Below are positions 37,101-47,400 of a stretch of 64,000 bases of DNA, piece after piece (the stretch's first letter is position 1; the number at the start of each line of letters is the position of its first letter). The notes under the pieces are model-generated. The model was not told the origin of the DNA. It ran no database searches and saw only the letters and a list, made by a program, of their open reading frames with translations. The position numbers and the translations under genes were made by a program. Source of the DNA: Melanocharis versteri (Eukaryota; Chordata; Aves; Passeriformes; Melanocharitidae); NCBI GenBank assembly GCA_013397845.1, contig VZTG01005159.1, positions 111,347 to 175,346 on the forward strand, written 5' to 3'.

Positions 37101-40100
37101 CGAGGCATTCTCCTCTTCTCCAGCAAAAGAGGATCTTTTTAGCTTCTAACTCTGCTTATGACTCTTTCTTACACACTTTCTAATTTGTTGCTAAGAATAA
37201 CAACTGGCTTGAAGTGCCTCACCTCGTTCTGGAAAGCTGTGACAGCAGTTAAATTTTCTGGGATCGTCTCTTTAATTAACTAACATTTCTTAAATTTACA
37301 CTGTTCAAGGCGTTCATTAGTAATTGACAAATCAAAGAATGTAAGATAATGCCAGTTCAGTAATTTCAAGCAGACTCGGCTCAGGCTCTTGAATTCTTCT
37401 ATAATATTTTGGGGTTTTATGAAATAGAGAGAAAGGAGCATCCTTCCATTTCCAGTCTCAGTCTCTCTTCAAAACACTCATGATTGGAAACTGAGTGTGC
37501 GAGCATTGGGCAGCCACTGTGTTGTGCAAGTCAGGGAGAAAGAGCTGGGTAATGCAAGAACTTTCTTGAGTTGTTAAAAATAGCGTAGAAATCAAATTTC
37601 AGAGTTACCCTTTCTTATCTTTTTCCTCCTTGCTGCAGGTCACTCACTGATCAGCTTTCTTCTTTCCATGTCTGAGTGAATTTGTCTTGATGGGGGTTTC
37701 CACCAAGTGACTTTTCCCCTCCTGGAACTCTCCCTTCCTGCCCTGTGTAGTTCTGGTAATGGAAATAAATTCCTAAGGGTTGTAGGCTGGCTCAGTAGAA
37801 GGCAGGCCTGCAGGAAAGACCAGGTTTATAATGAGGAGGGAATTCACATTATGACACAGACATTTATATCGAGATCACCACAATGATGACTAGAAGGAAG
37901 AGTTCCCATTTAAATGGAAATAGATGAGTAGATTATTTTCCTAAAATACTCCGTTTCTGCATATTTTGATGCCCAAATATTGTGATTTTTTCTGCCTTTA
38001 TCTGGGCTGATATATTTGCTGGTATGGGCCATCAAATTTTCTGAGGAAATGCACTTTTTTCTTTGTTGAAAAATGGAGCACTCGGGATATTGTTATGAAA
38101 AATCCTGATCTGAGAATCGTTGTGTCTGCAGGCTATGCCAGCCTTTGCCACAGTTGAATTCATCAATATTCACAATCTGTGGATGCCTTATTCCCTGGGA
38201 TAGGAGTAGTTTGTGTGCTGCTAGGTCAGAGACCACTGGAGTGGGAGAGAGAGCAGGAACAGAATGCAACAATTTTGACGCGAATATCTTGAATTTTGAA
38301 TGTTAAAAAAAACCCTTCCGGAATTTGGAGTCTCAGCAGAGAAATTGTAGAATTGCCTTTGCAGAGTGGAATGGAATAGGGAGGTTCCATGGCTGGTTTA
38401 TTTTGGGATTCAGGGGCTCTGGGGCTGGTAGAGGTTTTGTTGTGTCGTTTGGATCGTCACTGCAGATCAGCCTCAGGTCTGGTTAAAATGTGGGCATTGC
38501 TGAATCAACTCACAGCATGTAAACTCCTCTGATTCTGGTGAGAGTCAAAGTAGATCGAGGGCAGATTTTCATACATTGTGTTACAGTTTGATTTTTACAA
38601 ACAAAGTAATGGCAACTTTAAAAGCAGCAAGTTTTTCACTGCCAGAAGAGTTCAGCCCTGAGAAGCTCCCAGAGGTGTGTGGTGCTGGGGTGAGGGAGAG
38701 GGGCAGAAAACAGGGGAAGAGGTGAAGGGCTTAATTACACCAACCAAATTATAATAGATAATGGCAAAACCCACCACAGGTAGGACCACTTCTGCTTTTT
38801 AAAAAATAATTTAAGGGGGGCATCAAACTGTAAACCTACAGAGAATAACAAGTGATTTCTCCCCTGAGAGGGACAGCACACAATACAAAACCTCGAGGTA
38901 TTTACTCATTATCATCAAACCACATCATCCTGAAGCAATAGATTTAAAACAAACTACTCATGAGTTTTACAGGCAGCAGCAGTGCACAGTAAAGGAGATT
39001 TCCTTAAGATTTGTATGTTCTGTCTACTCTTGCAGTGCCAGAATTGGAGTATTTTTTAACTTGACTTCATTGCAAACAGTGTTGTGGAATAATCATGAAA
39101 TTTACCTGCCTCGACAGTCTATTTGCTCATATTTCACCTAATGGTAATGAAAAATGAGTGCTATTTTCCTTGCTTGTCAAACCCGAGTTATTTAACCCTG
39201 ATGAATGGCGAGGATGATAACGTAGGTGATATTTTTACAGCTGGTGATACAGAGTTGTAGAACTACTAATTTACTGTGCAACTCCAGGACAAATATGGTG
39301 AGGGACAACTTTTATTTAATAGAAAAATTGTCTTTTGTTCTGCAAGAGCTGCTTGCACAGTGTCACTCCAGGAAAATCCTGAGGCTGTTAAAGTCAGCAG
39401 GAGTTTTGGAAGCAGTTCGGGATGTGGATTGACCCTGATTGCAAACAAGGTCGTTAAATTTTTTTTAATTTAAAACTTTTAATTTATTAAAGTTTTTTTT
39501 TAAAATTTGTATCTTTAGAACTGACTCTATCCATTAAAATTGTTTCATTGCCAGAGTGTAGTGATTTTGAGTTGATAAAGATGGAGGGAATCTTTTTACT
39601 GGCTGTTTTACTGGAGTTCTGTCCTTTAAATGTTGCTAGAGTATATTTGCATGATAACTCGTTATAAGATCGTGCCTGTAGTTGCTCAGGGAGCTCTCAC
39701 AGGACGCTGTGGTTTCAATGAAATGACTTTTAAAAAGAAAACAGCAGCCTTACAAGGGGCTGTAAAAAAAAAAAAAGTGTAACTTGGTATTTTCCACACC
39801 CATGTCAAAATTACAGTGCACTTTAGACAGAAATGTTGAGAGAACTATAAAAACATAGGTTATTCCAAGTCCTCCATCTCTTTCTGGCAGAGTGTTTGAA
39901 GCTTTTTCTGCAGAGGTGTTTTTGGCCTGTACAAACCCCTCTGTGTGGTGGGAATAAATTATTTTTTTTTTGATCATTCTTCATTTTGCACACTCGTGTG
40001 AGAGTAAGCAGCAGATCACTCCTTGGTTAGGTTGTGTCATGGTAGAAATAGCAGGGAACTGAATTATTGATCATTACTCAATGAAACAGACACAAGAGAA

Positions 40101-40830
40101 TCTTTCTGGCCTGGTGAAGAAAAGCTGCAGCAATTGCTGTGAAAGATTAAACCCAGGTACCCTGGCCTAGGAAAAGTGTGAGTATATGAGTTTTTAGCTC
40201 ATTGCACAGGATATGGTCAGAGAGATGCAGCCGCCCCAAAGAAATAGAAGAAGAAGAAAATGGAAATAGTTTCTATTAGTTCCTTCTATTCTAGAAATAC
40301 AAGAACATTTCATTTACGGGTTTCTATAACTGAGTTGTTATGGGAGGAAAGCTTAATATCGTTATTTTGTGTCTTTCGTGAAAGAAAAGGGCCATGGAAA
40401 ATATTTTCAGCAAACAAAATACCTTGGGAGGAAACGAAGTCTTCTGAAAGCAAGAGAGAAATGGTTGGAATCATGGGAAGTCACTTCTGGGGTGTCCTGT
40501 CAGAGCTGTCACCAACGCCCTGGTGGCTTGGCTCTGCGAGGGTTTTCTGCCTGGATGGGTGAAGAACCAGCACAAAGGAAGCCAGCGCAGAGATTCTTTC
40601 TAATTACACAGAGATAGAGCATTTCAGAGTGGGGCGTGGGGGTTTGGCCATGTGACACGCATTAACGCTGATGGAACTCGTGCAGCTAAATCACTCTTCC
40701 CTTTTCTGCAAGAGGGATCCCGGGGAGTTTGCACAGAGCAAAGTTGTCTGTCCCACAGCTGGGCTGTAAATCACTGCTGCTGCATGTGCAACTGGCGTAG
40801 CAGGGGAGAGGAACCATTTACTACAGTCAC
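34147..40830. other. Unique noncoding DNA
   Basis: No gene is supported over 6.7 kb. TAAT-rich segments lie at 35,790-35,950 and 36,170-36,280. An A/C-rich low-complexity patch is at 36,484-36,570 and a 16-base T run at 36,968-36,983. A strong acceptor-like tract ending CCTTGCTGCAG lies at 37,639 with no good matching donor or open frame after it. T/A-rich low-complexity sequence is at 39,460-39,510 and an A run at 39,764-39,776. Confidence 0.5.
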
Positions 40831-41164
40831 AAGTTTTTTGTTGTTTTTTTTTGGTGAAAAGACGCTTTTTAATGTACTTGAAGGCTGTAATTTTTCTAAT
40901 GCTTTTTTGGTAATTAGTGATCTGAGCACAATAATAATTGGGAGCAGTCCTGCTGTTGTTCTTCATGTCGGGAAGTGATAGAACCAGCGCCTCTGTGGTG
41001 GGTGTGATTCTGAGGAAAGCTGTGTGGTTAAACAGCATTTTCCTTTCATCCTGGTTGTGTCGCGGTGTTATTATTGTTTAAAGAAATATTTGGTGTCTTG
41101 TCTTTGCTGCACAAACATTGTGGGAGTGGATTTTGTAACTTCTGGAAGGAAAAGGGGAGGGGAA
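40831..41164 (+). repeat. Left arm of a long inverted repeat
   Basis: This 334-bp segment is repeated in reverse complement at 42,358-42,690. By eye the arms are about 95 percent or more identical. Differences include a CGCG at 41,061-41,064 that reads TGTG in the equivalent strand of the other arm, consistent with CpG decay, and small length changes in an A/T run near the outer end. The arm encodes on the minus strand the start of the same short peptide frame that the other arm encodes on the plus strand (beginning MLFNHTAFLRITPTTE). This follows from the inversion and is not evidence of a gene. No target-site duplication flanks the pair. Confidence 0.95.
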
Positions 41165-42357
41165 CTTAAATGTGGATGTTGAATTTTTGACTCTGCTCGA
41201 CCAGCATCAATTACTAACTCCTACTGTAGATTGCAAAATGGATAAGAAAGTTCATTTCATGAATTACTCCCAGCAAACTTAAACTATTGAGTACTTTAGT
41301 GTAAAAATAGAGATATTAAAATTACAAATTTCAGTATAATAAAACCTCTTTCCTAGGGAGATAGTTCATTACAAAAAGCAGATGAAAGTAGTTCTTTAAC
41401 ATCTCATTAGAATTCTCCCTATTCATGCTAAGTCTGAATATCCAAAGTAATTACTTTAAATGCCTCTTTCTTTTTATTCCCTTTTATTTTATTGTTACTT
41501 TATTGCTGTCACTTTATTACTATTATTCATTTTTACTACATTTTATTATTCAGAATTACATTTACAAAGGAGTTCTCTGATTTTTTAGGAACCGAGACTT
41601 TCCTTTTACTCTCTGAGCAGAGCAAGCTGGAGATGAAAAATTAGAGAGAATGCATAAATAGACAATTAAAACAATAAATAAATTCCACAGGTTTTGTAAG
41701 TTGGATCAAAGCCAAGATTCCTGTGGTTCTCTTCATCCTTGGCTGAGCAAGCTGCAAGAGGAGAGCCCACGCTGAGAGCAGCAGCAGATCCAGCAGAAGC
41801 TGAAATGCAGCAGCACAGCTAATTAGAATTCCTGGAGGCTTTATCAACAGGTCTGCAAAACACAACGATTAAGATTTGACTGTGTAAACATGTGACTTTG
41901 ATGTTTCTGAGATGAGAAAAACCAGTGCTGTGACAGTGGCATTGTCACTGTGGCTGCCTGGTGGCAGTGCTGGCCTGAGGTCGGAGGGGTGACGTGGAGG
42001 GGGAAGGTGATGGTTCCTAACAGGTTGATTTAAAAAAAACAGAAATTCTAGAAGATTTGTATGGTAGAATCTGTATTTTTCTGCTGGTTTTGTTTGAGTG
42101 TAGTGAGTTTTGAGTGAGAAATATTGGGTCTCTGGATTACACTTTCGGATTTTTTTGAAATTTCTTAAAGAAATCTTTATTTATTTTTTTATTTATGGGC
42201 TGTTACAGAAATGTGTGTTCGTGCATGTGCATGCAGGTGTGTAGGGCAGGAGGTTCCTGGAAGGAGTAGTGCCTGCACCACAGCACGTTCTCCCCTGGAC
42301 GGTTTGATGCTCTGGCAATCCCTGCTGTACCTGGAGCAGGCCCAGATGGAAAAGACA
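41165..42357. other. Loop between the inverted-repeat arms
   Basis: About 1.2 kb of single-copy DNA lies between the two arms. It contains T/A-rich low-complexity sequence at 41,465-41,570 (TTTATT-like words) and at 42,178-42,196. No transposase, reverse transcriptase or other open frame of note is present. If the arms and loop once formed a mobile unit it was non-autonomous. Confidence 0.6.
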
Positions 42358-42690
42358 TTCCCCTCCCCTTTTCCTTCCAGAAGTTACAAAATCCACTCCC
42401 ACAGTGTTTGTGCAGCAAAGACAAGACACCAAATATTTCTTTAAACAGTAATAACACCACAACACAACCAGGATGAAGGGAAAATGCTGTTTAACCACAC
42501 AGCTTTCCTCAGAATCACTCCCACCACAGAGGCGCTGGTTCTATCACTTCCTGACATGAAGAACAACAGCAGGACTGCTCCCAATTATTATTGTGCTCAG
42601 ATCACTAATTACCAAAAAAGCATTAGAAAAATTACAGCCTTCAAGTACATTAAAAAGCGTCTTTCCACAAAAAAAAAACCAACAAAAAGA
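42358..42690 (-). repeat. Right arm of the long inverted repeat
   Basis: This is the reverse complement of 40,831-41,164. The outer end is in an A-rich run followed by CAACAAAAAGA. About 65 bp of unique sequence separates it from the GC-rich minisatellite that starts at about 42,756. The high similarity between arms means either a recent inverted duplication or continuing gene conversion between them. Confidence 0.95.
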
Positions 42691-42755
42691 CATGGCTTCT
42701 TTGGGGAATATCTCTCCCTGGGCTGTTGTCTCAGAGTTCTGGAGGGGATTGACCT

Positions 42756-44266
42756 GGTGTAAGGCTGTATCTCGGGCTGTGTATCCCGGGCTGTGTATCC
42801 CGGTGTGAGGCTCTATCCCGGGCTGTGTATCCCGGTGTAAGGCTCTATCCCGGGCTGTGTATCCCGGTGTGAGGCTCTATCCCGGGCTGTGTATCCCGGT
42901 GTATATTCGAGGCTCTATCCCGGGCTGTGTATCCCGGTGTATATTCCAAGTTGTATCCCAGTGTATATCCCGGTGTAAGGCTCTATCCGGGGCTGTACAT
43001 CCCGGTGTCTGTCCCGAGCTGTATCCCGGTGTAGGGCTCTCTCCCAGTGTCTATTCCGGGCTGTATCCCGGTTTGTATCCCGATGTCTATCCGGGGCTGT
43101 ATCCTGGGCTCTATCCCGGTGTCTGTCCCGAGCTGTATCCCGGTGTAGGGCTCTCTCCCGGTGTCTATCGGGGGCTGTATCCCGGTTTATATCCTAGTGT
43201 ATCTCCCAGGCTCTATCCCGGTGTCTATCCCGGGCTGTATCCCGGTGTCTATCCCGGTGTATCTCCCAGGCTCTATCGCGGTGTCTACCCCGGTTTATAT
43301 CCCGGTGTATCTCCCGCTGTCTATCCCGGTTTATATCCCGCGGTCTATCCTGGGCTGGATCCCGGTTTATACTCCGCTGTCTATCCCGGGCTGGATCCCG
43401 GTTTATACTCCGCTGTCTATCCCGGGCTGGATCCCGGTTTATATCCCGGGCTCTATCCCGGGCTGGATCCCGGTTTACATCCCGCTGTCTATCCCGGGCT
43501 GGATCCCGCTGTCTATCCCGGTGGATCTCTTAGGCTCTATCCCGGGCTGGATCCTGGTTTATACTCCGCTGTCTCTCCTGGGCTGTATCCCGGGCTCTAT
43601 CCCGGTGTCTATCCCGGTGTATCTCTTAGGCTCTATCCCGCTGTCTATCCCGGGCTGGATCCCGGTTTATACTCCGCTGTCTATCCCGGGCTGGATCCCG
43701 GTTTATATCCCGGGCTCTATCCCGGGCTGGATCCCGGTTTACATCCCGCTGTCTATCCCGGGCTGGATCCCGCTGTCTATCCCGGTGGATCTCTTAGGCT
43801 CTATCCCGGGCTGGATCCTGGTTTATACTCCGCTGTCTCTCCTGGGCTGTATCCCGGGCTCTATCCCGGTGTCTATCCCGGTGTATCTCTTAGGCTCTAT
43901 CCCGCTGTCTATCCCGGGCTGGATCCCGGTTTATACTCCGCTGTCTATCCCGGGCTGGATCCCGGTTTATATCCCGGGCTCTATCCCGGGCTGGATCCCG
44001 GTTTACATCCCGCTGTCTATCCCGGGCTGGATCCCGCTGTCTATCCCGGTGGATCTCTTAGGCTCTATCCCGGGCTGGATCCTGGTTTATACTCCGCTGT
44101 CTCTCCTGGGCTGTATCCCGGGCTCTATCCCGGTGTCTATCCCGGTGTATCTCTTAGGCTCTATCCCGCTGTCTATCCCGGGCTGGATCCCGGTTTATAC
44201 TCCGCTGTCTCTCCCGGGTTGGATCCCGGTTTATACTCCGCTGTCTATCCCGGGCTGGATCCCGGT
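42756..44266. repeat. GC-rich CpG-rich minisatellite, about 1.5 kb
   Basis: The whole stretch is built from short units of about 11-15 bases, centred on TATCCCGGGCTG or TATCCCGGTGTC. The 5' part (42,800-42,915) repeats mainly every 32 bp; the later part is a 264-bp higher-order repeat (annotated separately). Many units contain the palindrome CCCGGG, so CpG density is far above the flanks. Because most units are multiples of 3 bases, two + frames stay open for 502 codons (42,857-44,365) and 427 codons (43,161-44,444), reading strings such as YPGLDPGLYSAV and IPGWIPVYTPLS. There is no promoter, splice or domain evidence for translation. Confidence 0.97.
43374..44165. repeat. 264-bp higher-order repeat, three copies
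   Basis: Inside the minisatellite, copies at 43,374-43,637, 43,638-43,901 and 43,902-44,165 have an exact offset of 264 bp. This is confirmed by the marker word GTGGATCTCTTAGG at 43,521, 43,785 and 44,049. The copies look identical by eye. A fourth, truncated and diverged copy runs to about 44,266. Such homogeneity indicates very recent expansion, or a collapse or expansion error in assembly. Confidence 0.95.
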
Positions 44267-44480
44267 CTTTCTGCCGGTGCGCCGCGTGCCCGGAGCTCTG
44301 GAGCTGCAGCACCATCTCCTGGAGAGAAACCTTCCCGGTCCATCCTCATCCTTGGAACGCGCTGATGTTAACGGTGAATTATCCGTGCAGCGGGGTTCCG
44401 CCGTGCCTTTCCAGCGTGGGAATGGTCTCTCCAGTGCCGTTTAACACAGAGAGGAGAGAAATGCTGCTGTCGGGAGAGGT
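44267..44480. other. CpG-rich single-copy tail after the minisatellite
   Basis: Directly after the array about 210 bp remain CpG-rich (GCGCCGCGTG near 44,280, AACGCGC near 44,357, CCGCCGTG near 44,399), unlike the AT-rich DNA on either side. It is not repetitive. It may be a small CpG island or ancestral sequence from which the array grew. No open frame with recognisable domains is present. Confidence 0.5.
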
Positions 44481-47400
44481 GGCAATGAACACTCCATCTC
44501 TAGGCCTTCTAAAACACTGCAGCTTTTCTCCCCAGGGTAAAATTTACCTGTATCTAGGAGTGATTTTATATTTAGCCATAAACTACAATGGAATTATTTT
44601 AGTGTGGAACTTCTCCCTGTTTTTATTTTCCCTACTAATATAAAATGCATACAGAGTTATAGGGGAACTGTACCTAGAAATGAAAGGAATTAGATCCCAA
44701 CAAGATTTGCTATTAAGTCGAGTTTGAGGTGTATCCAGCAGCTTATCTTCACATGGCTTTTCTTCCACATGCACTGGGAGCAGCTGGTGTTCTGCGTGGG
44801 CTTCTGTAGCATTAGGCTTAAAAATGTTAAGGAAAATCATCTCCAGTGTTATGGACTTCTCACTGAAAAAAACCAAATCACAGTGCCAGTGTATCAGTGC
44901 TTTTTTTTTTCTGTTATTCCACTCGTAAATTAGTGCTTCAAGCAGAGGAGGTGTTGCTTAGAAGTCTGATAGTGCTGCATTACAAATAGAATGTTTTCCT
45001 TTGAGGTCTAAATCAATTATCATAATTATTTCTGAAGTGGTTTGTGTTTCAGAAGTCGTGTTTTTTCAGGGAATGGCTTATTTTCAGTATGGATATAAAC
45101 TTGTAAGGAGACCACCCTGTTGTTGTTACTGGCTTAGGGAGAAGATTTTTCGGGAATGTCAGCAATCACTGGAAGGAATGGTTTATGTATAGATTAAACC
45201 ATGTTGGGCAGATATTTTCTATCCACAACTGCTATCAGAAACGGAGTGAGTTTCCCTGATAGCTTTCCAAGTCAAAACTGGCAGTGGCCCTCAGCTGCAC
45301 TGTGCTCTGAGCATGTCTGGTGTATTTTCTGTCTGGATACCATAGGAGAGCAAAGCTTTTGAAACAATGTTTGTAGAATATTAAAATTAAACCCACTGTG
45401 ATGTCCAAGCAGCAGTGGAAAATTGTCTGTAGCTGTGTGTGCACGGTGAAGTCGAGGCTGTGTGACTTTGTGTGATGTGGACTGACAAGGTAATTTTGAG
45501 GAATTACGTCCTCGTGACACTTGACTGAGACGAAATGAATTTTGGCCGCTTTTGTCCAGCTTGGTTAACATAACTAATATGTCATGTATTCAGAAAACTG
45601 TGGCAGAATTCACTCCTTGCTCCTCAGGCTGCAGATGGATAAACCCAAAGGAGCTGCAGGAGCTGTGTTTAGCAAGTGTGGCTTGGCAAAACTCCTCCTG
45701 CTCTTGGTGGGCTTCCTCTGCATCCAAACCAATACGCTGCTGAATTATTTCTGTGCATAATCCCTCTACAAGGACGTGTCTGGCACCAGTGCTGCTGGAA
45801 ATCGAAATTTTTATGGTTATTCTAGGACTTCTATTGTCTTTCCACTTGTGTTAAGTTCAAAGGTAATGTGCTTGAAAAACAATTGGTGGCGTTCCTGTCT
45901 GTGATTCTGATTCTGGCTTACAACACAAACCAAAACTTGTAATAAATTCTGCAAGCAAACAAACAAAAAAAAAAAAAACAAACAAGATGAGAAAAAAGAG
46001 CAGCAGCACTCGTGTAGACAGATATGTTATAGCTTCTATATGTGTAACTGGGATTTTTTGATCCTGTAATTCTTTGAACTGTGTCTTTTTGAGGACTGTA
46101 AGTAGAAAATGTAGGAAAGCAGATACTTGAGATCTATTTGGCAGATAAAAGCAGCATTCAGAGGAGGTGTATTTTACTTGGAGTTGTAAGGAATCCTATT
46201 TTGCGATGAGGAAAGAAATTGTTACAAGATATTGGCACAACTTTGATGTCAGTCTTCCATTTTCAATACCCCACTGCTCCTCAGGGCTCTCTTCCCTCTA
46301 AAAAGCTTCAGATTTTAGTGGGAAAAAAGAGTTTTAAGAATGTTTATTTAGTTTGAAATCCTTTCCATTTGCTTAACATAACGATCATCAGACCCTGTTT
46401 GTGTTCTTAAGCATTAATAGATGAGGCAGATTATTTTTTTTTCAAGTAAGTTTACAGTAAAATTTGAAGCACAAAAAAAAAAAAAACTCGGAAAACTTTC
46501 CCAAACCGGAAACATGTTGAATTTTAGAGAAAATCAGGTCATTTGAAAGCTCAGATGGTGCAAAGGACATATCAAGAACCATCAGCTGGCATTAAAAACC
46601 TCACAGCACTCCCAAGCTTAGTTACTCACAGCAATAATTAATTAGTAATGTCTGAGTAATGCAGTAAACCTGCAGCAGTAGCTCTTGGACAGTAGAACAG
46701 GGTTTGAGAGTTAAATTAGCTGGCACAGTGCTCAGTGAGAAAGAATTCTCTCAAATTAATGATTCCTTAAAACAAACGAAAACCAGCGAGGACTGGTATT
46801 TTCAAGGCTCCAAATTCCTGTGGAATGATGGGCACTGGATGCCTGGATGATGCTGGTAGGGAAGACTAACAAAATAAACAAAAAGCAAAATAACTCATTT
46901 AAACAGCCTACTGAATGATTTATGCTTTCCATTTATTGCATGAAAAGCCAAGTTGTTATTAAATAGTTTGATTTATTTTTAAGTAAATAGCAAATTTCTA
47001 ACTAATGTGCAGCATGAGGGAACGTGAGAGACAACAATAAAACCTAAGATGACAGTTCTTACACAGAATACATTTTACACGTGTCCCACAAAGCTTTTTA
47101 GCTGCGGTCAAAACAGTTTTACAACAGGAAAAAAAAAAAAAAAAAACCTAAACAACTGACAAAAACTCCTCCCCAAAATAAGACCATTCATCATCCGGTG
47201 GTTTCATGGAAAGAAGTTTTCAACATTGACTTAAAGTACAGCCAGCTCTTGGGTAACATTTTTATTTCCTTCAGAACTTTGAACAAGGCTGGGAAATGTC
47301 CACTTCCCCGTGGTTCCCGAGTGAAGCAGGGATTTCAAACACTTACAGCCTTGAATAATTGAAGATATGCTGAGTTTGGCAGATTTTTTTATGATCTGGG

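Noticed and set aside
37620..37760. Strong acceptor (CCTTGCTGCAG at 37,639) as an exon start
   Set aside because: Stops occur early in all frames and no convincing donor follows within a normal exon length.
40691..42762. Matching short proteins in the two inverted arms as a duplicated gene pair
   Set aside because: The identity follows directly from the inverted repeat. The frames run into poly(A)/poly(T) sequence and have no homologue that I recognise.
42857..44444. Reading frames of 502 and 427 codons as a repetitive secreted or structural protein gene
   Set aside because: They are wholly generated by the minisatellite, occur in two registers at once, and have no signal peptide, promoter, splice or domain evidence.
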